Positions 35,177 to 43,265 of a stretch of 64,000 bases of DNA are shown here, one piece after another; position 1 is the first letter of the stretch; every line of letters begins with the position of its first letter. The DNA lies in NCBI RefSeq assembly GCF_020535405.1, contig NZ_CP085036.1, positions 620,001 through 684,000 on the forward strand, written 5' to 3'. The notes under the pieces are model-generated. The model was not told where the DNA came from and searched no databases. It saw only the letters and a list, made by a program, of their open reading frames with translations. Origin of the DNA: Antiquaquibacter oligotrophicus. Lineage in GTDB: Bacteria > Actinomycetota > Actinomycetes > Actinomycetales > Microbacteriaceae. The translations under genes and the position numbers were made by a program.

Positions 35177-36370
35177 TCAACCTCGGGATTCGCCTCTCGT
35201 TCGCGGGAGCGCGACCCACACCCGCGTTCCACCGGACGGAGAGTCGTCGATCCCGATACCGCCGCCGTGAGCTCGAGCGATGCGTTGGCACGTGGAGAGA
35301 CCGATTCCCAGCCCCGGAACCGCTCCCGTGCCCGCGCGCTGCGAACGTCCGAAGACGCGGACCCGATCCGCAGGAGCGATTCCCGGCCCGTTGTCGTCCA
35401 CGGCGATGCGCCATCCGTCGTCGAGTTCCTCGACACCGACGACGATGTGCGGTGTCGTGCCGCCCGCCGCGGTGAACTTGATGGCGTTGGCAATGAGGTT
35501 CTGAAGCAGCACGGCCAGGAGCGACGGGTCGGCGACAAGCCGGGCATCCGAGCTCACCGTCACACGGGCGCCGGAGTCTGCGAGGGGCTTCGCCAGGTCG
35601 TCAATCACCGAGCTGACGACTCCGCTCAGTTCCACGGTCTCGGCGTGAGGAGCTGCCCCCTCGGAGCGAGCAAAGTCGACGAGCCCACTGACCATAGCCA
35701 TCACCCGGGCGGTAGCCGACTCTGCTCGCGTGAGTACCTCGACGGCGAACGGCGCCTTCTCCAGGTCGGGGTCGTCGATCGCCAGTTCCAGAAAACCCGC
35801 AACGGCCGATAGTGGGTTGCGCAAGTCGTGCCCCAGTTGGCTTGCGACCTGGGTCAACCGGTCGTTGGTGACACGCAGGGACCGCGACAGGCGGCTCAGT
35901 TCGAGCACGTCAACGATCTGCGTTGCGAGGATGCCCAGAGCCTCCTGCTGGGTCAGGCTCAGGTCGCCCGGCTCATCGCCGAAGACGCACAGAGTCCCGA
36001 TCGGGACCCCCTCCGGAGTGACGAGCGGACTCGACGCGTACAACCGCACGGTGGCGATCTCACCCGTAACAAACGGGTTGGTGGCGAAGCGGGCATCCGT
36101 TCTCGCGTCCGACACCACCACGAGCTCGCCACGCTCGAACACTGCAGCGCACATCGAGTCCTCGCGGGCGCAGACGTCCGGTTCGAAACCGATCGCTGCG
36201 ATCTGATGCTGGTGGCGGTCGTCGATGATGTTGATGACCGCGGCCGACACCGCGCACAGGGTCGCCGCCAACTGCACGACGCCACGGAGATCGGGTGGTG
36301 GCTCCTCGTCGAGCACTCCGTAGTCGGCAATTGCGCTCACCCGCGCAAGGTCACGTGCAGTGGTCACCAC
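35177..36370 (-). CDS. GAF-domain sensor histidine kinase, orphan
   Basis: 397 residues, soluble. An N-terminal GAF domain (about residues 20-155; ICxx-type pattern IGTLCVFGDEPGDL) is followed by a HisKA domain with phosphoacceptor His181 in QLGHDLRNPLSAV and an HATPase domain with N-box LIANAIKFTAAGG, G1 DDNGPGIAP and G2 GLGIGLST. No membrane segment, so it likely senses a cytoplasmic small molecule or redox/light signal. No response regulator gene is adjacent. The GTG start follows a purine-rich GGGGGAG. Confidence 0.85.
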   Translation of the reverse strand: MVTTARDLARVSAIADYGVLDEEPPPDLRGVVQLAATLCAVSAAVINIIDDRHQHQIAAIGFEPDVCAREDSMCAAVFERGELVVVSDARTDARFATNPFVTGEIATVRLYASSPLVTPEGVPIGTLCVFGDEPGDLSLTQQEALGILATQIVDVLELSRLSRSLRVTNDRLTQVASQLGHDLRNPLSAVAGFLELAIDDPDLEKAPFAVEVLTRAESATARVMAMVSGLVDFARSEGAAPHAETVELSGVVSSVIDDLAKPLADSGARVTVSSDARLVADPSLLAVLLQNLIANAIKFTAAGGTTPHIVVGVEELDDGWRIAVDDNGPGIAPADRVRVFGRSQRAGTGAVPGLGIGLSTCQRIARAHGGGIGIDDSPSGGTRVWVALPRTRGESRG

Positions 36371-36422
36371 ATCTCCCCCTCAGACGTGACTCCATCGTGC
36401 CAGTCAGACCCGCGCCGGTCGA

Positions 36423-36749
36423 TCAGTGACCTGCGTCGCTCACGAGTTTGAGTCCGACGATGCATCCGACAAGTCCCACAAGGAGGAGAACCTTGATGGT
36501 GGAGACGGGCTCAGCGCCCGTGACCATCGCGAACGCGACCGTGAGGGCGGCGCCGATGCCGACCCAGACCGCGTACCCGGTGCCCGTGGGAATCTCGCGG
36601 AGCGCTATGGCGAGCCCCGCCATACTCGCGACTAGTGCAACCCCGAACACAACCGTCGGCGCGAGCTTGGTGAATCCCTCGCTCTTACCGAGCGCTGTGG
36701 CCCACACGGCCTCGAGAATTCCGGACACAACAAGAATCAGCCACGACAT
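36423..36749 (-). CDS. sugE: SMR family guanidinium exporter (SugE/Gdx type)
   Basis: A small four-helix membrane protein (108 residues) of the small multidrug resistance family. It belongs to the Gdx/SugE branch, which exports guanidinium in exchange for protons: the essential Glu13 in helix 1 (ILVVSGILEAVWATALGKSE), the IPTGTGYAVWVGIGA loop-helix and the ending VGLVGCIVGLKL. AAGGAG lies eight bases before the ATG, supporting this start over the frame from 36860. A guanidine-III riboswitch sits directly upstream, which strongly supports the substrate. Confidence 0.9.
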   Translation of the reverse strand: MSWLILVVSGILEAVWATALGKSEGFTKLAPTVVFGVALVASMAGLAIALREIPTGTGYAVWVGIGAALTVAFAMVTGAEPVSTIKVLLLVGLVGCIVGLKLVSDAGH

Positions 36750-36761
36750 GACGAGCTCCTT

Positions 36762-36803
36762 GGCCAGTCTTGTCGCGTTCCGGGTACTGAACCGTCGTCC
36801 GGG
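36762..36803 (-). promoter_or_regulatory. guanidine-III (ykkC-III) riboswitch
   Basis: The minus strand reads CCGGACGA...GTACCCGG...GACAAGACTGGCC, the same conserved strings in the same order as known guanidine-III aptamers. CCGG/CCGG can form the pseudoknot helix, and GGTTCAGT can pair with ACTGGCC with one bulge. The 3' strand ends right beside the Shine-Dalgarno AAGGAG of the SugE-like gene, so control is probably at translation initiation: guanidine binding would free the site. Confidence 0.85.
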
Positions 36804-36866
36804 AGGCGGTGCTGCCTCTGGGGCGAGCGTAGCAACGCAACCTGTGCAGATCTGGAACACGGCTCG

Positions 36867-36878
36867 TAGTCTTCAGGG
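36867..36878 (+). promoter_or_regulatory. leaderless promoter -10 box (M20 peptidase)
   Basis: TAGTCT, six bases (TCAGGG), then ATG at 36879. The gene is divergent from sugE. Confidence 0.5.
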
Positions 36879-38018
36879 ATGACTGCGGATGTCGTTTCCC
36901 TCGTTCGGGCACTCATCGAGATCAACTCGGTCAACCCGCATATCGACCCTCGCGCGAACGGTGAGGTGGACATCGCGGCATTCTGCTCAGAGTGGCTCGC
37001 GCGTCGCGGGTTCACCGTGGAGCGACTCGAAGCTCACCCCGGGCGCCCCTCCGTCGTCGCGATTCTGCGCGGAACCGGCGGCGGCCAGTCGCTCATGCTC
37101 AACGGCCACCTCGACACCGTCGGTGTCTCCACCTACCGCGGCGACGCCTTCGCGGCTCGCCTCGAGGACGACACAGTGTTCGGCCGGGGCGCGTTCGACA
37201 TGAAGGGTGGCATCGCAGCGATCCTCGTGGCCGCCGACCGCGCGTCGACCGAGCCCCTCCGGGGTGACCTCATCGTCGCGCTCGTCGCTGACGAGGAGTT
37301 CGGCAGCCTCGGCACGTCCGAGGTGCTGGCGCGATTCGGGGCCGATGCAGCCATCGTCGCCGAACCGAGCGAACTCGAACTCACCCTCGCGCACCGAGGC
37401 TTCGCGTGGTTCGAAGCGGAATTCACGGGGGTCGCCGCGCACGGGTCGATGCCCGAGCAGGGGGTGGACGCCATTGCGGGTGCCAGCGCTCTGTTGGCGT
37501 CGGTCGATGAGCTTCGGTTGCGGCTCGAGGGGATGCCGCGGCATCCGTTGCTCGGGCACGGCACCGTTCGCGTCGCGACCATATCGGGCGGGGTGGATGC
37601 CGCGACTGTCGCCCCGTCGTGCACCCTCACCCTCGAGCGCCGCACCCTGCCGGGCGAGACCATCGACGAGGTCGAAACGGAACTGCGCGCTCTCGTCACG
37701 GCCGCTGCAGACTCCGTTCCGGGGCTGACCGCGACGCTGACGCGGCTGGTGGGCCGTGGTGCGTTCGAGGCAGATCCCGCGTCGCGCATCGTCACGACCG
37801 TGGGGCGTGCCTTCGAGTCCGTGACCGGCGCCGCGCCAGGTGTGCGCGGCGAGCCGTTCTGGACGGACGCCGGGCTCTACGCTGAGGCGGGCATCCCGTG
37901 CCTGGTCTTCGGTGTGGACGGGGGCGGCGCGCATGCCGACGAGGAGTGGGTCACCGTTGCCTCGCTCGAGACGCTCACCGACGTGCTGGAGCGCACGATC
38001 CGCGAGTTCTGCGGTTGA
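36879..38018 (+). CDS. M20 family metallopeptidase (ArgE/DapE/CPG2 type)
   Basis: 379-residue zinc amidohydrolase or peptidase. Metal and catalytic motifs: NGHLDTVGVS, GRGAFDMKGG, ADEEFGSLGT and AEPSELELTLAHRG; lid domain with AHGSMPEQGVDAI. Similar to acetylornithine deacetylases and related amidohydrolases. The substrate cannot be fixed; the true dapE of this organism is at 2070-3155, so this paralogue likely acts on another N-acyl amino acid or dipeptide. Confidence 0.85.
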   Translation: MTADVVSLVRALIEINSVNPHIDPRANGEVDIAAFCSEWLARRGFTVERLEAHPGRPSVVAILRGTGGGQSLMLNGHLDTVGVSTYRGDAFAARLEDDTVFGRGAFDMKGGIAAILVAADRASTEPLRGDLIVALVADEEFGSLGTSEVLARFGADAAIVAEPSELELTLAHRGFAWFEAEFTGVAAHGSMPEQGVDAIAGASALLASVDELRLRLEGMPRHPLLGHGTVRVATISGGVDAATVAPSCTLTLERRTLPGETIDEVETELRALVTAAADSVPGLTATLTRLVGRGAFEADPASRIVTTVGRAFESVTGAAPGVRGEPFWTDAGLYAEAGIPCLVFGVDGGGAHADEEWVTVASLETLTDVLERTIREFCG

Positions 38019-38050
38019 CCTCCCCACGCCCGGGTGGTCACATTGTCGAC

Positions 38051-38419
38051 ATGGCACGCGGATTGACGCCCCTCTTCTTCGTCTACCTCGCGCTCTCGAT
38101 CGCCGGGCTCGCAATCACGTGGACCTTCAACGGCCTCGCTATCGCCCAGGGCAGCGCGTGGTTCGGCGAGTGGTTCAGCAACGGCGCGGCGACGCAGTCG
38201 TTGCAGTGGGACCTCGTAGTGCTGGCTACGGCAGCGAGCGTGTTCGTGATCGTCGAAAGCAGACGCCTCGGCATGCGACGGGCATGGATGCTCGTGCCCC
38301 TGTCATTCCTCACGGCGGTCGCGTTCACGGTGCCGCTCTTCCTGGCGCTACGCGAGCGGCACCTCACGCGCCTCCGCGGTGGCGAGCTGCCACGAACCGA
38401 CCCAAAACCCGCCGCGTAA
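38051..38419 (+). CDS. DUF2834-like membrane protein (122 aa)
   Basis: A small membrane protein with three hydrophobic helices: FFVYLALSIAGLAITWTFN, LVVLATAASVFVIVESRRLG and MLVPLSFLTAVAFTVPLFLAL. The first helix and the W.FN ending fit the DUF2834 pattern. Function unknown. It follows the M20 gene by 32 bases on the same strand. Confidence 0.65.
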   Translation: MARGLTPLFFVYLALSIAGLAITWTFNGLAIAQGSAWFGEWFSNGAATQSLQWDLVVLATAASVFVIVESRRLGMRRAWMLVPLSFLTAVAFTVPLFLALRERHLTRLRGGELPRTDPKPAA

Positions 38420-38451
38420 CGTCGATTTGCGTCAACTCGGCGAGGCAAGGC

Positions 38452-38479
38452 TTGGTATCAAGTTTGGTATCATCTGAGG
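38452..38479 (+). promoter_or_regulatory. promoter/operator of the Doc toxin-antitoxin pair
   Basis: TTGGTATCA occurs twice (38452-38460 and 38464-38472), 12 bases apart. The second copy supplies the -10 box TATCAT, six bases before the ATG, so the mRNA is probably leaderless. The repeats are the likely binding sites of the antitoxin for autoregulation. Confidence 0.6.
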
Positions 38480-38683
38480 ATGGCCATGACTCTGAGACTC
38501 GACGAGAACGAAACCGCAGCGCTCCGAAAACGAGCCGAGATTGAGGGGCGCTCCATGCAGGACGTCGCGCGTGACGCAGTCCGCTCATATATCGAAACAA
38601 CAAGCAAGCGCGACCTCATCGACTCGGTGCTCGACACTGAACTGCCGCGCTACGCCGAAGCGCTAGACCGCCTCGGCCGCTAG
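38480..38683 (+). CDS. ribbon-helix-helix antitoxin (partner of Doc)
   Basis: 67 residues. The N-terminal LRLDENETAALRKRAEIEGR followed by SMQDVARDAVRSYIE is a typical ribbon-helix-helix DNA-binding pattern, and the C-terminal tail (DSVLDTELPRYAEALDRL) probably wraps the toxin. It precedes a Doc-family gene by eight bases. Doc is classically paired with a Phd-type antitoxin; the CopG/RHH type here is a known alternative pairing. Confidence 0.8.
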   Translation: MAMTLRLDENETAALRKRAEIEGRSMQDVARDAVRSYIETTSKRDLIDSVLDTELPRYAEALDRLGR

Positions 38684-38691
38684 AGACCAGC

Positions 38692-39066
38692 GTGATTTAC
38701 CTCGACCTGGAAGACCTCCTGCACATCGCACGGCGGACACTCGAAGCTGAACCCGTTGTCCGCGATCTTGGCCTTCTGGAGTCCGCCGCTGCTCGCCCGA
38801 GCGCGACCCTGTTCGGGAAAGATGCCTATCCCGACTTGGAGACGAAGGCCGCGGCCTTGACCCAATCGATCGTGAACAACCACGCATTGGTCGATGGGAA
38901 CAAGCGCCTGGGGCTCGCCACGCTCTTCACGTTTTTGGGGATCAACGGCGCCCGATTGAGATGGACTAACGACGAGGCCTACGACTTCATCATTGCGATC
39001 TCGTCAGGAGCGGCAAGTGACGTCACGGCGATGGCCTCAAGGATCGCGGCGGCGATCAGTGCTTAG
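38692..39066 (+). CDS. doc: Fic/Doc family toxin (death on curing type)
   Basis: 124 residues. Doc inactivates elongation factor Tu by phosphorylation. The Fic motif is HALVDGNKRLG starting at His64, matching HxFxxGNKR apart from Leu for Phe. Further family segments are SAAARPSATLFGKDAYPDL and a helix after the motif (ATLFTFLGINGARL). GTG start eight bases after the antitoxin stop. It overlaps the convergent small membrane gene by four bases. Confidence 0.9.
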   Translation: MIYLDLEDLLHIARRTLEAEPVVRDLGLLESAAARPSATLFGKDAYPDLETKAAALTQSIVNNHALVDGNKRLGLATLFTFLGINGARLRWTNDEAYDFIIAISSGAASDVTAMASRIAAAISA

Positions 39067-39257
39067 GCGCGTCGAAGCTGCATGATCGAGACCCCGGTGA
39101 TCGCAACGCCAGCTACGAGCATCACCCATCCCAGGATCGGCTCGTTGCTGCCAAGGATGCCCCAGATACCAACCCCGACGAGTGCAAGCGAAAAGACAAG
39201 ACCGAGGATCATGTAGATGCGATAGCGCGTTGGGCCCATCTGCGACTCAGGTTCCAT
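39063..39257 (-). CDS. small membrane protein (64 aa), unknown
   Basis: Two predicted membrane helices (IYMILGLVFSLALVGVGIWG and LGWVMLVAGVAITGVSIMQL) with short tails. No family recognised. The ATG at 39257 is supported by a TAGCGT -10 box seven bases upstream (leaderless). The longer frame to 39371 has no promoter of this type. Confidence 0.6.
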   Translation of the reverse strand: MEPESQMGPTRYRIYMILGLVFSLALVGVGIWGILGSNEPILGWVMLVAGVAITGVSIMQLRRA

Positions 39258-39270
39258 GAAGGGAACGCTA
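39258..39270 (-). promoter_or_regulatory. leaderless promoter -10 box (small membrane protein)
   Basis: Minus strand TAGCGT, seven bases, then ATG. Confidence 0.4.
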
Positions 39271-39328
39271 GCGAGCGCGAGCCGGTCACCGCGCGCCCCT
39301 GTCCGGGGGCGGGAGCGAGAGGAATCGC

Positions 39329-39748
39329 TCAGCTCGTAGAGCGGGCATCCTCGACGGAGGTGATCGCCCAATTCACGAAGGGGACGATCCAGCCGAGGTC
39401 ACCACTCATCCACCGTTTGGCGACAGAGCTGATCGGGAAGAAGGTGAGCTCTCGTATCTCACCACGGATGGCGAGGTCGCTCCCGTACTCGTCCGTCACG
39501 ACTCCCCAGCCAAATCCGAGCCTCTCTGCAACCACAGCGCCGACCCCCGCTCCGATGCGGGTAATCGTGGCGCTCGGGTCTGGTCGCGCGTCTTCTGCTA
39601 GTGCGGCCCACGCGCCCCATTCGTTGTCGAAGTACTGGGACAGGTCTTCGGGGCTGAGATCGATTCCGGCGGCCACAAGCTCGTCGAGCAGGCTCGCGAG
39701 CCACGCGGACTCTGCTTCGTTCAGCTCGCTGAATGTTTGATCGGACAC
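39329..39748 (-). CDS. DUF3806-like protein (139 aa)
   Basis: Cytoplasmic protein of unknown function. The C-terminal half carries the pattern LGFGWGVVTDEYGSDLAIRG...FFPISSVAKRWMSGDLGWIV, which I associate with DUF3806. The N-terminal half is acidic and helical. Leaderless GTG start with TAGTCT six bases upstream. It lies in a patch of small genes of uncertain function between two toxin-antitoxin pairs. Confidence 0.7.
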   Translation of the reverse strand: MSDQTFSELNEAESAWLASLLDELVAAGIDLSPEDLSQYFDNEWGAWAALAEDARPDPSATITRIGAGVGAVVAERLGFGWGVVTDEYGSDLAIRGEIRELTFFPISSVAKRWMSGDLGWIVPFVNWAITSVEDARSTS

Positions 39749-39760
39749 GCGCCAAGACTA
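39749..39760 (-). promoter_or_regulatory. leaderless promoter -10 box (DUF3806 gene)
   Basis: Minus strand TAGTCT, six bases (TGGCGC), then GTG. Confidence 0.5.
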
Positions 39761-39789
39761 CTCAGCGGGCTGAGCTAGCTGATCGCCGA

Positions 39790-40668
39790 TCATGAGGCTG
39801 TGGGTTCGAGTTGGCTGAGCCGATCAGCTATGAGTTCGGCGAACGTCGCAACGTCTCGCTCGAGGATGCGACCGTCAGTGAGCACACGAACTTGGACGAC
39901 GAGATTGCCCCGCTGCAGATCCCATACGTACGACCGCCACCGAGCACCTGGGCTGCCTTCCCGAACCCAGCCCACCGCCGCAACCTCGTCCGGCACGGCG
40001 ATGGCCGCCTGCGAGGTGATCTGCACGAGGCTCGTATCGATGCTGCCCGGCGCGCGAATGTCCAAGTCCTGCCACGGACAGGCGATGACTCGATCGTGAA
40101 GGTCGTGCATGAACGCGGTCGCGCTCTCCGTTGCGGGGAAAACGCGCGCCGCAATGTCCACCACCTCATCGCCGGTTTGCCAGGCTTGGACCCAGCTGAT
40201 CGGGTCCTGTGAGGTGCTGTCCGGTCCGACGGAGATATACGGCGCGCTCGCGGTGACGAAAGCACATTCCGCGTCTCCACCGACAGCCAGCCACTGCTCG
40301 CCGCCCGCTGGTGCGTCGTCGGCGACCGTGCTCGCGTCGAGTTCTCCGGCTCCGTAGAGCTCATCAGCGATCGACAGCGAGGACACATCGCCGGCCGAGA
40401 CCGCCAACGTGGCCGCGTCATCGAGGCCGAAGCATGGCTCGACACACGGAAGCGGCGAACGGGCATCGGGATCTTGGGCGGGGCCGTCGAGAAATGGCTG
40501 GTCTGGGCTCGTCTCTCTGATGCTGTGGTTGACGTACGCGAAGAAGCCCAAGACGGGGAGGCACAAGATGCCGATGACGGCGAGCACTCCTGCGGCAATC
40601 AAAGCCCACGACCACCACCGCATCCCGCGTTGACGTGCAGGTTTGGGGGATGGAAAGGCCGCGCTCAT
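39790..40668 (-). CDS. membrane-anchored extracytoplasmic protein (292 aa), unknown
   Basis: A short basic cytoplasmic tail, one membrane helix (WWSWALIAAGVLAVIGILCL) and an outer domain of about 235 residues with four cysteines (CVEPC, DAEC, IACPWQD) suggesting disulfides. The segments WVQAWQTGDEVVDIAARVFP and FMHDLHDRVIACPW resemble the extracellular sensor domains of actinobacterial kinases and lipoproteins, but no kinase is attached. Start at MSAAFPSPKPARQRG is supported by CAGGAT six bases upstream; a 12-codon longer frame is open. Confidence 0.65.
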   Translation of the reverse strand: MSAAFPSPKPARQRGMRWWSWALIAAGVLAVIGILCLPVLGFFAYVNHSIRETSPDQPFLDGPAQDPDARSPLPCVEPCFGLDDAATLAVSAGDVSSLSIADELYGAGELDASTVADDAPAGGEQWLAVGGDAECAFVTASAPYISVGPDSTSQDPISWVQAWQTGDEVVDIAARVFPATESATAFMHDLHDRVIACPWQDLDIRAPGSIDTSLVQITSQAAIAVPDEVAAVGWVREGSPGARWRSYVWDLQRGNLVVQVRVLTDGRILERDVATFAELIADRLSQLEPTAS

Positions 40669-40756
40669 GCGACCATCCTGGCGCAGCCGCCGCACGTTGC
40701 CCACTACTGATGCTCCCGCCTACGCCCGACCAACCTGCACGTCGAACGCGGACCCG

Positions 40757-41176
40757 TCACTGCAGCGCTAGCAACTCCACCGGCTGACCGGTGACTTGGG
40801 CGATCAGTTCAAAGTCTTCATCGACCGCGAGCACAGTCAGTCCGGCCTTCTCAGCTGTTGCCGCAATCAGGAGGTCGGGAATGGACGGTGCGCGATGTTG
40901 TCCACGATCAGCGAGCAGCATCTGAACTTCGAACGCGCGGTCTTCCATCGCGGGGCTCAGGTGCTCGACGGGCATAAGCGACAGCGGCGGCAGACTGAAG
41001 GTCTGACGAGTTGCTTCGCCCGAACGCGCGGAGAAGCCGAGCTCCAACTTTGTCACGGTGGAGAGGCGGACCAAGCCGCGCTCAATTCGCGCGTTCCACT
41101 CGTCGATCTTCGCCGCCTGTCCGGTCTGCATTCGCACAAAGGCTGACTTGTCGATGAGCCAGTGCGTCACCGCCAC
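40757..41176 (-). CDS. vapC: VapC-type PIN domain toxin
   Basis: 139-residue PIN ribonuclease. The metal-binding acids are visible: Asp9 in [12 protein letters not shown], Glu in [10 protein letters not shown], Asp in [11 protein letters not shown] and Asp in [12 protein letters not shown]. VapC toxins cut tRNA or rRNA. The gene overlaps the antitoxin gene by ten bases. The N-terminal motif is DKSA instead of the commoner D(T/S)SA. Confidence 0.9.
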   Translation of the reverse strand: MAVTHWLIDKSAFVRMQTGQAAKIDEWNARIERGLVRLSTVTKLELGFSARSGEATRQTFSLPPLSLMPVEHLSPAMEDRAFEVQMLLADRGQHRAPSIPDLLIAATAEKAGLTVLAVDEDFELIAQVTGQPVELLALQ

Positions 41177-41397
41177 GCAGCATCCATTGTCTCTGGGTCA
41201 GCAAGGTCACCGAAGGTCGTTGCAGATCGGGTCCAATCATCGGCGGTGATCGTGGCTGCAACGGACATCGAGGCTTCCGTCTCGAGCCTGCGACGCAGGA
41301 ACTCGTTTCGAGATAGACCGAGCGCTGCTGCCTCTGAATCAATACGCTCGACGGCGGCGGCGCTCAATCCACGAATGAGTACGTTCGTCATAGCCAT
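41167..41397 (-). CDS. vapB: VapB-type antitoxin
   Basis: 76 residues with an N-terminal ribbon-helix-helix ([35 protein letters not shown]) and a C-terminal toxin-binding tail ([20 protein letters not shown]). Two ATGs are possible (41397 and 41391). It overlaps vapC, and a perfect palindrome lies just upstream. Confidence 0.88.
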   Translation of the reverse strand: MAMTNVLIRGLSAAAVERIDSEAAALGLSRNEFLRRRLETEASMSVAATITADDWTRSATTFGDLADPETMDAAWR

Positions 41398-41409
41398 CTC
41401 CCCAACGTT

Positions 41410-41433
41410 CCGGTGATATCACGATATCACCGG
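41410..41433. promoter_or_regulatory. palindromic operator of vapBC
   Basis: CCGGTGATAT, CACG, ATATCACCGG: perfect ten-base arms, 12 bases before the vapB ATG, overlapping its likely promoter. It suits binding of a dimeric VapB or VapBC complex. Confidence 0.7.
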
Positions 41434-41462
41434 CCTCGCGCACTCTCCGGCGCGGTCGAGCA

Positions 41463-41945
41463 TCACGCCCAACTTGTACCCGGGGCGGGCTGGAGCCAGC
41501 CGGGCTTCGAGTAGCCGGGCTGGCCCGGAAACGCACCATTGACGTCCCACGTCAGTTGGAATGCAGGAACGGATGCTTCGTCGGGTCGCTGATAGAAGCG
41601 GTTGGCTGTGAAGATCAATTCGGCAGGATTTGGAAGTACCTCGATCCGCACGCGAGTATCGGTCCCCTCCCAGAGCACGACATCGCCGTGCAACAAGTCG
41701 TCACCCTCCCGCACCTTTGTGCCCATGTAGTTGAGAAGGCCAATCGCGGACGAGTAGTCGAGTCCAAAGACGATGAGCTCTGGATGATTGAGCCCGAAAA
41801 GGCCGACGGTATAGGCGAAGGGAGGCGTAGTGCCCTCCCCATTGACATACTGCACGGCCCAGCCATCTTGACGAACGATCTGGGTGATCATCCGATCTTG
41901 TTCCTCAAGCCACGCCACGATCTGATCGTCCGATCCGGTGTTCAT
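41463..41945 (-). CDS. DUF4262-like protein (160 aa)
   Basis: Cytoplasmic, unknown function. Segments GWAVQYVNGEGTTPPFAYTV, GLFGLNHPELIVFGLDYSSA and FTANRFYQRPDEASVPAFQL fit DUF4262. The ATG at 41945 has a TACCGT -10 box exactly six bases upstream. The frame stays open to 42158 but the extra sequence looks non-coding. The 235 bases up to ychF contain nothing else I can identify. Confidence 0.75.
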   Translation of the reverse strand: MNTGSDDQIVAWLEEQDRMITQIVRQDGWAVQYVNGEGTTPPFAYTVGLFGLNHPELIVFGLDYSSAIGLLNYMGTKVREGDDLLHGDVVLWEGTDTRVRIEVLPNPAELIFTANRFYQRPDEASVPAFQLTWDVNGAFPGQPGYSKPGWLQPAPGTSWA

Positions 41946-41957
41946 AGGGGGACGGTA
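41946..41957 (-). promoter_or_regulatory. leaderless promoter -10 box (DUF4262 gene)
   Basis: Minus strand TACCGT, six bases (CCCCCT), then ATG. Confidence 0.45.
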
Positions 41958-42180
41958 CGCTCTCCGCCACGTGGCCGAGAACTGGTCATCGGGATTGGGT
42001 AATGTGGGCGCCTTTCCTTCCTTGGGAGGAGAGGTCGGCGTAGCCGCGTCACCGCGCTGCGGATCGCGGCGAACGGTCAGTGAGCAGTGCGGCATCCGCC
42101 TCGTGGCGCAGTTCGAGCGTGATTGCTCAGAACGGAGCGCCCCTCGGCGCGGACTCACGCTAGTCGTGCCCTTCAGAGCC

Positions 42181-43254
42181 CTAGTTGTTGAACCGGAACT
42201 CCACCACGTCGCCGTCCTGCATCACGTAGTCCTTGCCTTCGATGCGGGCCTTGCCCTTGGCGCGGGCTTCCGCGATCGAGCCGGTCTCGACGAGGTCGTC
42301 GAAACCGATGACCTCCGCCTTGATGAAGCCCTTCTCGAAATCGGTGTGGATCACGCCGGCCGCCTGAGGTGCCTTCCAGCCCTTGCCGATCGTCCAGGCG
42401 CGGGCCTCCTTCGGTCCGGCCGTGAGATAGGTCTGCAGTCCAAGCGTGTCGAATCCGATGCGCGCGAGCTGGTCGAGGCCGGACTCGGTCTGGCCGGTGG
42501 ATGCGAGGAGCTCCGCGGCATCCTCCGGGTCGAGGTCGATGAGCTCGGACTCGATCTTCGCGTCGAGGAAGACGGCCTGGGCCGGAGCGACTAGGGCCGC
42601 CAGCGCGGCCTTGGCCGTGTCATCCGTGAGCACCTCGTCGTCGACGTTGAAGACGTAAATGAAGGGCTTCGAGGTGAGCAGGCCCAGTTCGCGAATGGGC
42701 TCAGTGTCGATGCCGGATGCTGACAGGGGCGTCCCCTCGTTGAGCACCTTCTGGGCGGCGAGCGCGGTCTCCAGCACCACCGGCTCAAGCTTTTTGGCTT
42801 TGACCTCTTTCTCGTAGCGCGCAATCGACTTCTCGAGTGTCTGCAGGTCGGCGAGAATGAGCTCGGTGTTGATGGTCTCCATGTCGGATGCCGCGTCCAC
42901 GCGTCCGTCGACGTGCACAACATCCGGGTCGCTGAACCCGCGGATGACCTGCGCGATCGCGTCGGCCTCGCGGATGTTGGCGAGGAACTTGTTGCCGAGC
43001 CCCTCTCCCTCACTCGCGCCCTTGACGATGCCCGCGATGTCGACGAACGACACGGGTGCCGGGAGGATGCGCTCGCTCCCGAACAGTTCCGCGAGCACGT
43101 TCAGGCGAGGGTCCGGAAGGTTGACGACACCCACGTTCGGTTCGATCGTCGCGAACGGGTAGTTCGCCGCGAGAACCGTGTTGCGCGTGAGGGCGTTGAA
43201 CAGGGTCGACTTTCCGACGTTGGGCAGACCGACGATTGCGATAGTGAGAGCCAC
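42181..43254 (-). CDS. ychF: redox-regulated ATPase YchF
   Basis: P-loop NTPase of the Obg-related family that prefers ATP; linked to ribosome function and stress. 357 residues: G1 GLPNVGKSTLFNAL (residues 8-21), FVDIAGIVKGASEGEGLGN, helical insertion (LQTLEKSIARYEKEVKAKKL) and C-terminal TGS-like domain ending YVMQDGDVVEFRFNN. GTG start at 43254 (MALTIAIVGLPN) with a TAGGCT box eight bases upstream; the longer frame is non-coding. Confidence 0.96.
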   Translation of the reverse strand: MALTIAIVGLPNVGKSTLFNALTRNTVLAANYPFATIEPNVGVVNLPDPRLNVLAELFGSERILPAPVSFVDIAGIVKGASEGEGLGNKFLANIREADAIAQVIRGFSDPDVVHVDGRVDAASDMETINTELILADLQTLEKSIARYEKEVKAKKLEPVVLETALAAQKVLNEGTPLSASGIDTEPIRELGLLTSKPFIYVFNVDDEVLTDDTAKAALAALVAPAQAVFLDAKIESELIDLDPEDAAELLASTGQTESGLDQLARIGFDTLGLQTYLTAGPKEARAWTIGKGWKAPQAAGVIHTDFEKGFIKAEVIGFDDLVETGSIAEARAKGKARIEGKDYVMQDGDVVEFRFNN

Positions 43255-43265
43255 GGCAGACCAGC

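Noticed and set aside
41946-42158. N-terminal extension of the DUF4262 gene
   Set aside because: The frame is open but the extra residues are unlike the family, and a -10 box lies exactly six bases before the inner ATG.
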